Source: Bacillus sp. MM2020_1 (GTDB taxonomy: Bacteria > Bacillota > Bacilli > Bacillales > Cytobacillaceae). Taken from it: 50,708 nt of DNA. Numbering within the stretch: position 1 is the stretch's first letter; each line of letters starts with the position of its first letter. A program made the translations under genes and the position numbers. A model generated the notes under the pieces. It saw only the letters and a list, made by a program, of their open reading frames with translations, searched no databases and had not been told where the DNA came from. Location of the stretch: positions 1-50,708 of the forward strand of contig JAANMP010000034.1 of the NCBI GenBank assembly GCA_011250595.1, read 5' to 3'. This document shows positions 9,290 through 17,228 of the stretch, in pieces.

Positions 9290-10906
9290 TTAGAATATTA
9301 ACCAGCTGATTATTCCAATTATTACAAGTAAACCTAAGCTATATTTAATGGTCACTTTAAATAATTCACTTTCTTTTCCTGCTATTCCAACTGCTGCGGC
9401 TGCAACAGCGATAGATTGAGGTGAAATCATTTTGGCCATTGTCCCCCCCATTACATTGACAGCAACCATTGTTTCAGGTGCTATGCCAATTTGTGAAGCA
9501 GTGACAGATTGAAGTGGCGCAAATAACGAACCGCTGTTTACAACACTGCCTGTTAAAAATACTCCTAACCACCCTAGCACTGGCGAGAATAACGGAAATA
9601 CTGCACCTGTTGAAGCAAAAGCTAAACCGAGTGTTGATGACATACCAGAGTAAGTACAAATGTAAGCAAAAGCAAGTACACTACAAATCGTTAGCACTGG
9701 TGACAATAACTCTCTTGCCGTTTCTTTTGCAGTATCTATCAGCAGTTTGCTGCTGCAGCGAAAAAGAATGCTTGCAACAATGATCGTTATGACAATTGCT
9801 GTCGTAGTAGATGAAAATAAATCTAATTTAAATACTGCAGCATATGGTGTGTCATGCGGAACGATTGGTGCATGCTTGATGACTGTGTTGTTTAATCCTG
9901 GAATGGGCAGCAATAAGACTAACTTTTCTAAAGGGCCTCCAGGTATAAATAAATTTTTGAAAAATGATAAATTAAACAAAGTAACACATAGGGTTAAAAA
10001 TATAAATGGCATCCAAGCATAAGCAATTTTTCCAAAAGAGTACTTAACCTGCCTATCTACCGTCTTCTCTTTATTTACACGAAAAATTTCTTTCGGTTTC
10101 CACACTTGTAAAAATAAGGATAGTGCTACTAAGCTCACAATAGCAGCAAAGATATCTGCAAGTTCAGCACCTAAGAAAGTGAGAACAATTGCCTGTGTAA
10201 GTGCAAATGAAACACCACTGACAAATACTGCTGGGTAGGTTTGTCTAATTCCTTTCAACCCATCAATGATAAATATTAGTAAGAATGCAACTACAATACT
10301 TAATACGGGAATGACTAATGCCGTATATCTTCCAACAACAAGACCATCTAAACCTGTAAGGAGTGAGGGAACAGTTACTGGAATACCCATTGCTCCATAT
10401 GCACCACCAGCAATGTTTGCAATCAAACAAAGACTTGCTGCATATATAGGACTAAATCCAAGTCCTACTAAAATGGCTGCTGTTATCGCAACAGGTGCTC
10501 CAAATCCTGCAGCTCCCTCCAAAAATGCTCCGAATGAAAAGGCTACTATAAGAACTTGCAATCTTTGGTCGGCTGTAATAACTGATATACTATTTTCTAT
10601 AATTTCAAATTTGCCTGTTTTTACAGTTATTTTATAAAGGAAAATGGCAGCAAACACAATCGATGCTACCGGCCATATACCGGCTAAGGTTCCATATACA
10701 GCAGACATCAAAACTAATATAATAGGCATTTTATAAATGAAGACTGCAACAATTCCTGCTACAATGATGCTGTAGAGTCCTGCAATATAGCCTTTTAATT
10801 TAAAAACTGTCAGCATTACAATAAAAAAAACTATAGGAATGGCAGCTATAATAGCTGAAAACCAAATGTTACTCAATGGATTATATAATTGCTCCCAAAC
10901 ATTCAT
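9290..10906 (-). CDS. lctP: L-lactate permease
   Basis: LctP/LldP-family lactate:proton symporter with about 12-14 hydrophobic helices spread over roughly 538 residues. Family landmarks include AFSFGAFLEGAAGFGAPVAI (about residues 125-144), SLCLIANIAGGAYGAMGIP and, near the C-terminus, GGTMAKMISPQSIAVA. The start is taken at the ATG at 10906, with GGGAG nine bases upstream; a TTG three codons earlier touches the ribosome binding site. Together with the downstream dehydrogenase it allows lactate uptake and oxidation or lactate export, depending on redox state. Confidence 0.93.
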   Translation of the reverse strand: MNVWEQLYNPLSNIWFSAIIAAIPIVFFIVMLTVFKLKGYIAGLYSIIVAGIVAVFIYKMPIILVLMSAVYGTLAGIWPVASIVFAAIFLYKITVKTGKFEIIENSISVITADQRLQVLIVAFSFGAFLEGAAGFGAPVAITAAILVGLGFSPIYAASLCLIANIAGGAYGAMGIPVTVPSLLTGLDGLVVGRYTALVIPVLSIVVAFLLIFIIDGLKGIRQTYPAVFVSGVSFALTQAIVLTFLGAELADIFAAIVSLVALSLFLQVWKPKEIFRVNKEKTVDRQVKYSFGKIAYAWMPFIFLTLCVTLFNLSFFKNLFIPGGPLEKLVLLLPIPGLNNTVIKHAPIVPHDTPYAAVFKLDLFSSTTTAIVITIIVASILFRCSSKLLIDTAKETARELLSPVLTICSVLAFAYICTYSGMSSTLGLAFASTGAVFPLFSPVLGWLGVFLTGSVVNSGSLFAPLQSVTASQIGIAPETMVAVNVMGGTMAKMISPQSIAVAAAAVGIAGKESELFKVTIKYSLGLLVIIGIISWLIF

Positions 10907-11024
10907 GCTTTTCAACTCCCAGGTAATAGTAAATCCTTTTTTATTCTTACCAATAATTTATAAACAATGATTATTTCAGAATTAAATCAAAAAATAGTTT
11001 TACTTTTTTCTATGTTATACAACA

Positions 11025-11064
11025 AATAAGAGGCGAACAGTACTGTCGCTGTTCGCCTCTTATT
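11025..11064 (-). terminator. Intrinsic hairpin after the MOSC gene
   Basis: AATAAGAGGCGAACAG pairs perfectly with CTGTTCGCCTCTTATT across an 8-base loop. The T run is weak on either side. It lies 52 bases beyond the MOSC stop codon and ahead of the lctP promoter region, so it most likely ends the MOSC transcript. Confidence 0.7.
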
Positions 11065-11115
11065 CTATGTCCAATTTTCACACTCAACCAACCGATTTGT
11101 TCCATTCCTAGCTAT

Positions 11116-11682
11116 TTATTGCATCGGATTTTTAAAATCATTAACCAAAACCTGGACTTCATCATTTTCGTGAATGATTCCTGGTCTTTCTACTGCACAT
11201 ACGATCCCCCGCCGCTTATTACCTGCACGTACAAAACGGAGGGATAACTTCTCATGTTCTTCATAATGCTTTTGGATTTCATCACCAGGTAAGGTACAAG
11301 GCTGGTTTTCACCCATACATATTAATCCTGCTCCACTTGGAAAAAAGATCCGTGAACCCATGGTGAGTTTTGTTAATTCCGGAAATCCCTTTAGCAAGAG
11401 ATTGGCCCCTAACCATTCAGGCTGAACAGTTTCTACACCTAATTCCTTTGCAATCCTGTCTAATTCCTCTACAGATACAATCGTTATTTGGCGGCGGTTT
11501 AGAATCTCTGTTCCTCTTGGATACATCGGCTGCCTTGAATCAGCCTTGCTGGTTACACCAAAGTGCCGGTCGCCACGAATCCCTCCAAATTCAAGATTTA
11601 CCTCTGGGATTCTTCTAGTAACAAATGTCTCTGGATCATCTGCAATTAATACTGCATTTATTTTTGCCCATACTTTTTCCAA
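11116..11682 (-). CDS. MOSC-domain protein
   Basis: MOSC domains are sulfur-carrier or molybdenum-cofactor-related beta-barrels found in molybdenum cofactor sulfurases and YiiM/YuaD-like proteins. The conserved cysteine lies in ENQPCTLPG, and RRGIVCAVERPG near the end is also typical. Start choice: the TTG at 11682 has GGAG eight bases upstream and gives MEKVWAKINAVLIADDPETF, close to the usual family start. An ATG at 11709 would add a hydrophobic stretch (MFEWIGVFF), and its SD-like AGGAA is almost in contact with it. The gene stands alone between the lactate genes and a divergent phosphatase gene. Substrate is unknown; 6-hydroxylaminopurine reductase-like activity (YiiM/YcbX) is one possibility. 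Confidence 0.78.
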   Translation of the reverse strand: MEKVWAKINAVLIADDPETFVTRRIPEVNLEFGGIRGDRHFGVTSKADSRQPMYPRGTEILNRRQITIVSVEELDRIAKELGVETVQPEWLGANLLLKGFPELTKLTMGSRIFFPSGAGLICMGENQPCTLPGDEIQKHYEEHEKLSLRFVRAGNKRRGIVCAVERPGIIHENDEVQVLVNDFKNPMQ

Positions 11683-11840
11683 AAAGAAAACTCCAATCCA
11701 TTCAAACATTTCCTAAAAATAATACCTCACAACCTTGGTTGGATTGGAAATGCCTGGTGTATTTATACAAACTGCCCGAAAGGTGTGGTAAAATTCATTT
11801 TATCAATCATTCAAATCCAATACAAAGCAGGTGGTTACGC

Positions 11841-12464
11841 GTGTCTTCTGAAAAAGAAGTGAAGTTGTATTTTGTTCGGCATGGAGAGACCCATTTTAAT
11901 GTAGAGAAACGATTACAGGGATTTTGTGATTCACCTCTTACGGATAAAGGAATTAAACAGGCTAAATCTGTAGGTATCGGTTTATCTGATTTAGAATTTA
12001 AAGCAGTTTACGCAAGTGAAAGCCAGAGAGTAGTAGATACGGCTAGGTATGCCATTGGCCATCGAAACATCCCCATCATTACAGATCCGCGTCTAAAGGA
12101 AATGAACTTTGGTGTGTTGGAATCCCTATCACAAACAGAAATTCTAACTCAACATGGGGATATCCTAAAGACATTATTTAGTCTAAACGATTTAAATTTG
12201 TCAGCACCTGAAGGGGAATCCTACCTACAGCTTTTTACACGAACAAGCTCTGCTATCGATGAAATCATTCAAAAGCATAAAAACGAAGGTGGAAATGTTC
12301 TAGTATTTTCACATGGGGTAACCATCGGCAACTACTTAATGCAATTAGCAAAAATGAGCAAGTATATACACCATGAAAATTGCAGTATTTCTGTGGTCAA
12401 ATATTTAAACGGTGAATTTTATGTAGATAGGATTGCTGACACTTCCTTTAGAGACAAATATTAA
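11841..12464 (+). CDS. Histidine phosphatase family protein (phosphoglycerate mutase-like)
   Basis: Branch-1 histidine phosphatase with the RHG motif near the start (YFVRHGETHFN) that carries the phospho-accepting histidine, a conserved glutamate in LKEMNFGVLE, and the second histidine in VFSHGVT. About 207 residues, the usual size of CobC/YhfR/GpmB-like phosphatases. The start is the GTG at 11841, preceded by AGGTGG six bases away. An open frame extends upstream to 11625 but overlaps the MOSC gene and lacks family similarity. True phosphoglycerate mutases are longer, so a broad-specificity phosphatase is more likely. Confidence 0.85.
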   Translation: MSSEKEVKLYFVRHGETHFNVEKRLQGFCDSPLTDKGIKQAKSVGIGLSDLEFKAVYASESQRVVDTARYAIGHRNIPIITDPRLKEMNFGVLESLSQTEILTQHGDILKTLFSLNDLNLSAPEGESYLQLFTRTSSAIDEIIQKHKNEGGNVLVFSHGVTIGNYLMQLAKMSKYIHHENCSISVVKYLNGEFYVDRIADTSFRDKY

Positions 12465-12479
12465 GATTGGATCATAAAC

Positions 12480-13037
12480 CTACTGAGTATAAGAATCTAT
12501 TTCTTCTTCGGTGAGTAAAGTCTCGTTTTCCCAATTTTTCAGAATCCCACCCACATAGCTCAGCCTTCGCTTGTTATTGGCACAAGCCGTCAATGTCTCA
12601 GAGTCATGATAATGACCACTTAATACAGCGATGACATTTTTATTTGGAATCACAAGCTGGTTATAAATTCGGTTCCCTAATGGGCTGCGATTACCTGAAA
12701 CTAGGAGATACTCATGGAAGTTCAAGATTGCTTTTCGATTTGGATATTCCTTCAAGACATCACTCATCCATTGGATATCCTCATCCAGAACACCCCAGCC
12801 CATGTATAACATGATATAGTCATTTCCATTAGCCGAGATTAAGTCATAATGACCACGGTTGTTTTTATAGGACTCGCCATAGTAAGGCTTATCCTTGAAG
12901 CGATCCTCACCGAACCACTTAGTAAATTGGGCGTAATCACTCGACTTATGATCAACGTCATGATTTCCTGCAAGGACACCATATGGATTATGCCTCGACA
13001 TAGTAAGTAATATCCGACTCCACATTAGCCGTATCAT
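12480..13037 (-). pseudogene. Chimeric remnant: metallophosphoesterase fragment joined to a DnaD-like C-terminal tail
   Basis: The middle of this frame is a calcineurin-like metallophosphoesterase: YGVLAGNHDVDH holds the GNHD metal motif, followed by NFHEYLL and a GHYHD metal motif. The usual N-terminal metal ligands (DxH and GD motifs) are absent, because the frame begins only a few codons before GNHD. After HYHDSETL the family sequence stops and is replaced by NNKRRLSYVGGILKNWENE and LLTEEEIDSY, which resembles the C-terminal helices of DnaD/DnaB_2-type replication proteins. The remnant abuts a HupE-like fragment on the opposite strand. No ribosome binding site precedes the frame. I read it as a scar from rearrangement, not a functional gene; the DnaD resemblance is from memory and needs a search. 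Confidence 0.65.
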
Positions 13038-13431
13038 CGAACCATTGATTGCTCTTAGTATTATCTATGTTGCAACAGAAAACATTTGGGCCAAATCATT
13101 CAAATGGCGCTGGCTTGTTGCATTAATGTTTGGGCTTATTCACGGATTTGGATTTGCCGAACCTCTGATTGGTAGATTAGACAGCCATTTCATTTCCCCT
13201 CTTTTTTCTTTTAACCTTGGAGTCGAAATGGGACAAATTGTTGTGCTATTCATCCTTTTCCCTTTAATATGGTATCTTCGAAAAGTTCGATGGCAAATGA
13301 AGATTGTATATAGCCTTTCCAGTGTTATTAGTGTTATTGGTGTTATTGGTGTTATTGGTGTTATTGGTGTTATTGGATTGTACTGGTTTATGGAAAGAGT
13401 GCTGTCTGTACTTAAACTGATGAAATTTTAA
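13012..13431 (+). pseudogene. C-terminal fragment of a HupE/UreJ-like membrane protein
   Basis: The sequence EPLIALSIIYVATENI, then WRWLVALMFGLIHGFGFAEPL and FNLGVEMGQ, matches the C-terminal half of HupE/UreJ-type membrane proteins, including the IHGFGFA and LGVEMGQ motifs. The first half is missing: similarity fades near 13012, exactly where the metallophosphoesterase remnant begins on the other strand. There is no ribosome binding site; the first in-frame initiator is a TTG inside conserved sequence. The last transmembrane helix contains a 9-bp tandem repeat encoding repeated V-I-G. Four to five hydrophobic segments remain. Confidence 0.7.
13324..13377 (+). repeat. 9-bp tandem microsatellite (GTTATTGGT), six copies
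   Basis: Six head-to-tail 9-base units: the first is GTTATTAGT, four are identical GTTATTGGT and the last is GTTATTGGA. In the HupE-like fragment they encode V-I-S, V-I-G x4 and V-I-G within a transmembrane helix. Because the unit is a multiple of three, copy-number change would not shift the frame. Confidence 0.95.
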
Positions 13432-13479
13432 ATCATAGTCTGGACACCAATTAGCTTGGGCCTGTCCACTAAAAAAAGG

Positions 13480-13518
13480 AAAGGTGCATTTCTCAGGATC
13501 ACTTAGGAATGCACCTTT
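13480..13518 (+). terminator. Intrinsic terminator after the HupE-like fragment
   Basis: AAAGGTGCATT and AATGCACCTTT form an 11-bp stem, extended by partial pairing in the loop and followed by T residues. On the minus strand the A run (13471-13477) would also supply a U tract. Confidence 0.75.
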
Positions 13519-13773
13519 TTCCATTACTTATTTTTAGGCTCTGAAGATCCAATACCAATATACAGAATCTATACATAATATTTACATTAAATTATGAATG
13601 AAGGAGCAAACACCAAATATAATTAAGAGGAATTACACATATCCAAAGTGGTTTTATCAATTTCTTTGGAGAATAACACCGTATAAATATTAATATCATT
13701 TGTACACTTGTTCCGAACCAAAAAATCCGTTCTATAGCTGTGAGTTTATCAAGCAATATAAAGGAGTGATTGT

Positions 13774-14769
13774 ATGGATACGAGTTCTCATATCATTATG
13801 GGTTTAGGATTAGCTGCCCTTGCTCAAATTGATCCAGTTGTTGCTAATCATTCTGCCCTATCACAAGCCGTCATGTTCGGTACAGTAATTGGTTCGAATG
13901 CCCCTGATTTTGACTTCATCTATCGAATGAAAGGAAAGGGCAGCTATATTCGGAATCACCGTGCATTGTCTCATTCTTTTCTGGCATTGCCTCTATGGAG
14001 TATCGCCGTTTCAGGTATTATTTACTCTTTTTTTCCGGCGTCATCTTTTCTCCATTTATTTTTATGGACGTTCATAGCTGTTATTCTGCATGTATTTTTT
14101 GATCTATTTAATGTACATGGAACTCAAGTTTTACTTCCCTTCTCAAAAAAATGGATTGCGTTTGACTCGCTCCCATTAGTGGACCCTATTATTCTATTGG
14201 TACATTTGTTGGGTTTTTTCCTTCTTCCATTTTTCCAAATAGGTAAAGTGTTTTTCATCATATATATTTTTATTTTTCTTTACCTTGCTGTCCGGACTCT
14301 ATCAACAGTGGTAACAAAGAGAAATTTGCATCTCCATTTTCACAATTCAATCCGAATTAAATTAATCCCACGTATTTTCTTGTTTCATTGGGACGTAATC
14401 ATTGAGACTAAAGAAGATTTTTTATTTGGCGTTTTCTCAAGAGGCAGACTAAAGGTTGATCATTCTCTTTTAAAGAAAATAGACTTTCCTGAACTTGTCT
14501 CTGACAGTAAAAGCCACCCTTTTGTTTCTGATTTTCTTTCTAGTACCCATTATGCTTATCCATTTGTTCACATTAGAAAAAATGGCTATTTAATCTATTG
14601 GAAGGACCTTCGTTTTCGTACCAATAAGTTTTTTCCTAATCTCGCCATCATTGCTGTATCGTCCGATTACAAGATTAAGAATTGTTTTATCGGTACATTA
14701 CACTCCTTAAAACAATATAAGCAGGTAATAAGACAATTGAAAAATACTGCAATCTTAAAAAAGGGGTGA
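13774..14769 (+). CDS. yfhP: YfhP-like membrane-bound metal-dependent hydrolase (DUF457/YdjM family)
   Basis: The N-terminal half is a LexA-binding/YdjM-type membrane domain: MDTSSHIIMG, then SNAPDFDFIY and NHRALSHSFLALP, which supply the histidine and aspartate residues that define the family. Several hydrophobic helices follow between residues 30 and 175. The C-terminal 150 residues are soluble. The length of 331 residues is close to B. subtilis YfhP. AAGGAG lies eight bases before the ATG. The next gene, a glycosyltransferase, begins 4 bases after its stop, so the two form an operon. The biochemical role is not established; YfhP has been described as a negative regulator of neighbouring genes in B. 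subtilis, which may not apply here. Confidence 0.82.
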   Translation: MDTSSHIIMGLGLAALAQIDPVVANHSALSQAVMFGTVIGSNAPDFDFIYRMKGKGSYIRNHRALSHSFLALPLWSIAVSGIIYSFFPASSFLHLFLWTFIAVILHVFFDLFNVHGTQVLLPFSKKWIAFDSLPLVDPIILLVHLLGFFLLPFFQIGKVFFIIYIFIFLYLAVRTLSTVVTKRNLHLHFHNSIRIKLIPRIFLFHWDVIIETKEDFLFGVFSRGRLKVDHSLLKKIDFPELVSDSKSHPFVSDFLSSTHYAYPFVHIRKNGYLIYWKDLRFRTNKFFPNLAIIAVSSDYKIKNCFIGTLHSLKQYKQVIRQLKNTAILKKG

Positions 14770-14773
14770 TTTT

Positions 14774-15913
14774 ATGGAAAAGAAATTACTGATTATTTCT
14801 TCTGATATTACAGGGCACGGGCATAAAAGTATCACAGAATCTCTGTGTGAGAGAGTCCAAACTTATAATGAAGTAAAAATTTTTGTAGTAGATGGATTTT
14901 CTCTTGGTAAACGATTGCTTTTAAAAATCGGCCAATCCTACGGCCCTATCACAAGAAATTCGGAAAATCTTTGGAAAATGATTTGGAAACTATCTGCTTT
15001 GTACCCCCACTTAGTAGACAATATTATTGAATCACTGATAAGGGATAACTTTTTAAAATTACTGGAAGAAGTGAAACCAGATATGATTTTATCTGTTCAT
15101 CCTAATTTTAATGGCTCCATCTTAAACATTTTAGAAAAGCAAAATATCCATATCCCTTTCTTTACTCTAATTGCCGATCTTGTAAACATTTTTCCTCTTT
15201 GGGCAGACAAAAGGGCCAATTACATTATTAGCCCTACTTTCGAAGCTCAAAATAAGTGTATTGAATTTGGGATTCCAGATGAGAAAATAAAGGTTTCCGG
15301 TTTTCCAGTCCGATCTCGATTTTTCCCTAAGAGCAATAATCAACGAAAATTTTATAATCCGGGGCAACCTTTAACATGCTTGATCATGAGTGGTGGTGAA
15401 GGTGTAGGAAATATGAAAAAAATAGCCGAAAATCTACTAAATCATTTTGATTGTAAAGTCAAAATAGTAGCTGGAAAAAATGTAAATCTTAAAACCAAGC
15501 TGGAAATGTCCCTAAAGGCCAAATATGGTGATCGAGTAGAGATTTATGGTTTCACCCAAAATATCCAAGATTTAATGCTAACTTCTGATATTGTCTTTAC
15601 TAGAGGCAGTCCCAATGTCATGTTTGAGGCAATAGCTACCAATACACCGCTAATCATTACTGGGGCTTTGCCAGGTCAGGAGGAGGATAATCCAACTTTT
15701 GCCAAGAATTTCAATTTGGGAGTGGTATGCAAAAAATCAAAACAAATTAAATATACACTAGCCGATTTGCTCGAAAATAATGGCAAAAAAATAAATGAAA
15801 TGATAATAAGTCAACGGAATTTTATAAATGCAAATGCAGCAGAGGACATTTTGCAATTCATTCTAAAGGTTGGAGATCCTTACTTTGAAGAGACAAAAGA
15901 AAAACTTTCTTAA
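14774..15913 (+). CDS. GT28-like glycosyltransferase (MGDG synthase/UgtP family)
   Basis: The N-terminal half has the MGDG-synthase-type acceptor domain (GHGHKSITESL near residue 14, SVHPNFNGS near 108). The C-terminal half has the GT28 nucleotide-sugar domain: SGGEGVGN (about 207-214) and the donor-binding region TRGSPNVMFEAIATNTPLI. The length of 379 residues fits processive diacylglycerol glucosyltransferases (UgtP) and relatives that glycosylate lipids at the inner face of the membrane. It is translationally linked to the YfhP-like gene. Membrane glycolipid synthesis is likely, but acceptor and donor are not readable; MurG-like activity is less likely because the acceptor domain differs. 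Confidence 0.82.
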   Translation: MEKKLLIISSDITGHGHKSITESLCERVQTYNEVKIFVVDGFSLGKRLLLKIGQSYGPITRNSENLWKMIWKLSALYPHLVDNIIESLIRDNFLKLLEEVKPDMILSVHPNFNGSILNILEKQNIHIPFFTLIADLVNIFPLWADKRANYIISPTFEAQNKCIEFGIPDEKIKVSGFPVRSRFFPKSNNQRKFYNPGQPLTCLIMSGGEGVGNMKKIAENLLNHFDCKVKIVAGKNVNLKTKLEMSLKAKYGDRVEIYGFTQNIQDLMLTSDIVFTRGSPNVMFEAIATNTPLIITGALPGQEEDNPTFAKNFNLGVVCKKSKQIKYTLADLLENNGKKINEMIISQRNFINANAAEDILQFILKVGDPYFEETKEKLS

Positions 15914-15931
15914 ATTGCATTTATAGGAATG

Positions 15932-15981
15932 AGCTAACTTAAAAGGTCCTTGATGAACCACTTTTTTAAGTTAGCTTTTTT
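15932..15981 (+). terminator. Intrinsic terminator after the glycosyltransferase
   Basis: AGCTAACTTAAAA (15932-15944) pairs with TTTTAAGTTAGCT ending at 15976, followed by a T run. It closes the yfhP-glycosyltransferase operon and could also end the convergent hydrolase transcript. Confidence 0.85.
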
Positions 15982-16024
15982 CTTTTTTCCTTCTTGCCTA
16001 AAACAACATTGTTCATTTTAATGG

Positions 16025-16864
16025 TCAGAATGTATGCATCATTATATTGTTAAAGACAAGTTCTGGTCGTTCCTCGGTAATTAAATGTCCTGTTTTTTCA
16101 TACGTAATTAACTGAGCATCCGGTAAATCACTTACTAGTCGTTGACCAACCTCCACAGGAACAACCCGGTCTTCCTCTCCCCATATTAATAATGTTGGGA
16201 CATGAATATCCTGAAGCTGCTTTGGCAGTAAATCACCCTCACGATGACGCAGCAGTCGGATTAAAGCCTTATAAAATCCTTTTTCATTCAGCGGTTTACC
16301 GAATTCTTGTATCAATTCATCATTGATCAATGTTTGGTCAAAAAAGACGTTACTCAAGTGATGTTTGACGCCCTTTCTTTGAATATAATAATGAACAAAT
16401 TTTTCAAAATAAGGTAAATAGGAAGTGAAAATGAGAAATTTTTTTGCTCGCTTCAAATATCCTGAACTACATAACAAAACTAACTTGTTAATTTTCTCAG
16501 GAGCGATTAGGGCCATATTTAGGGCAATTTGTCCTCCCATTGAATGAGCAACAATATGAGTATTAGAATACCCAAACTGATGGATGCATTCTATCATTAG
16601 CTTCGCATAGTTTTGAAAACTATATATAAACGAAGTCGACTTCTCACTTTTTCCAAAGCCGGGGAGGTCGACGGCGATGACAGAATACTGCTTTTGCAGA
16701 AAAGGAATGATCCGACGAAATGTATAGGTCGAAGATGCAAAACCGTGGATTAGAAGAATCGGTGGTTTATCATTCAATATGTATTCACAGTACAAGTTGA
16801 TATCAGCTACTTTAAGGTAGGTTTGATTTAATCCATTGACAGTCAATGTGTTCCAATCCTCCAT
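16025..16864 (-). CDS. Alpha/beta-fold hydrolase
   Basis: Complete catalytic triad of the alpha/beta hydrolase fold: nucleophile S108 in AHSMGGQ, acid D232 in WGEEDRVVP and base H260 in TGHLITEE. The oxyanion motif IHGFASS is at 39-45. A lid region around residues 135-200 is rich in aromatic and basic residues. The 279-residue length suits esterases, haloperoxidase-like or C-C bond hydrolases. There is no signal peptide. It stands alone, convergent with the glycosyltransferase. Substrate unknown. Confidence 0.88.
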   Translation of the reverse strand: MEDWNTLTVNGLNQTYLKVADINLYCEYILNDKPPILLIHGFASSTYTFRRIIPFLQKQYSVIAVDLPGFGKSEKSTSFIYSFQNYAKLMIECIHQFGYSNTHIVAHSMGGQIALNMALIAPEKINKLVLLCSSGYLKRAKKFLIFTSYLPYFEKFVHYYIQRKGVKHHLSNVFFDQTLINDELIQEFGKPLNEKGFYKALIRLLRHREGDLLPKQLQDIHVPTLLIWGEEDRVVPVEVGQRLVSDLPDAQLITYEKTGHLITEERPELVFNNIMMHTF

Positions 16865-17228
16865 GAATTAATAATTTTGTTTTATTATTAATCAATTTGA
16901 ACTTGAGGATGCAGAAATTTTCCAACTTTACAGTTTAATGAATAACCCACTACTAACTGAATACAGAGAGCGAATCGAGGTTATGAAAAATACTTTAAGG
17001 AGGTGCTAAAGGATTATTTAAGGCTTTTCAGTACTCCTGGCTATCTTATTTTTTACTATAATGTGTAAGCCCTTCCTTAGCCCTACATTATTAATGTATC
17101 GGCATATTTATCATCTCTTTTACACAACTCTTTATTGAGAATCAAGGTTATCCTATTAATCTTGTTTAGGTCCATCCTATTTTCCTATCAAAATCATTTT
17201 TTTAAATTCTAAAGGGGGTTATTGTTAG
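16865..17228. other. 364-base intergenic segment with a possible short gene relic
   Basis: Mostly AT-rich. On the plus strand about 16896-17009 an open stretch ending in TAA reads ELEDAEIFQLYSLMNNPLLT followed by EYRERIEVMKNTLRRC; it looks protein-like but has no start codon with a ribosome binding site and I do not recognise it. AAAGGGGG at about 17211-17218 is the ribosome binding site of the next gene. No clear promoter was fixed. Confidence 0.4.

Noticed and set aside
11625..11840. N-terminal extension of the histidine phosphatase
   Set aside because: The frame overlaps the divergent MOSC gene and is not phosphatase-like; GTG at 11841 with AGGTGG gives the normal start.
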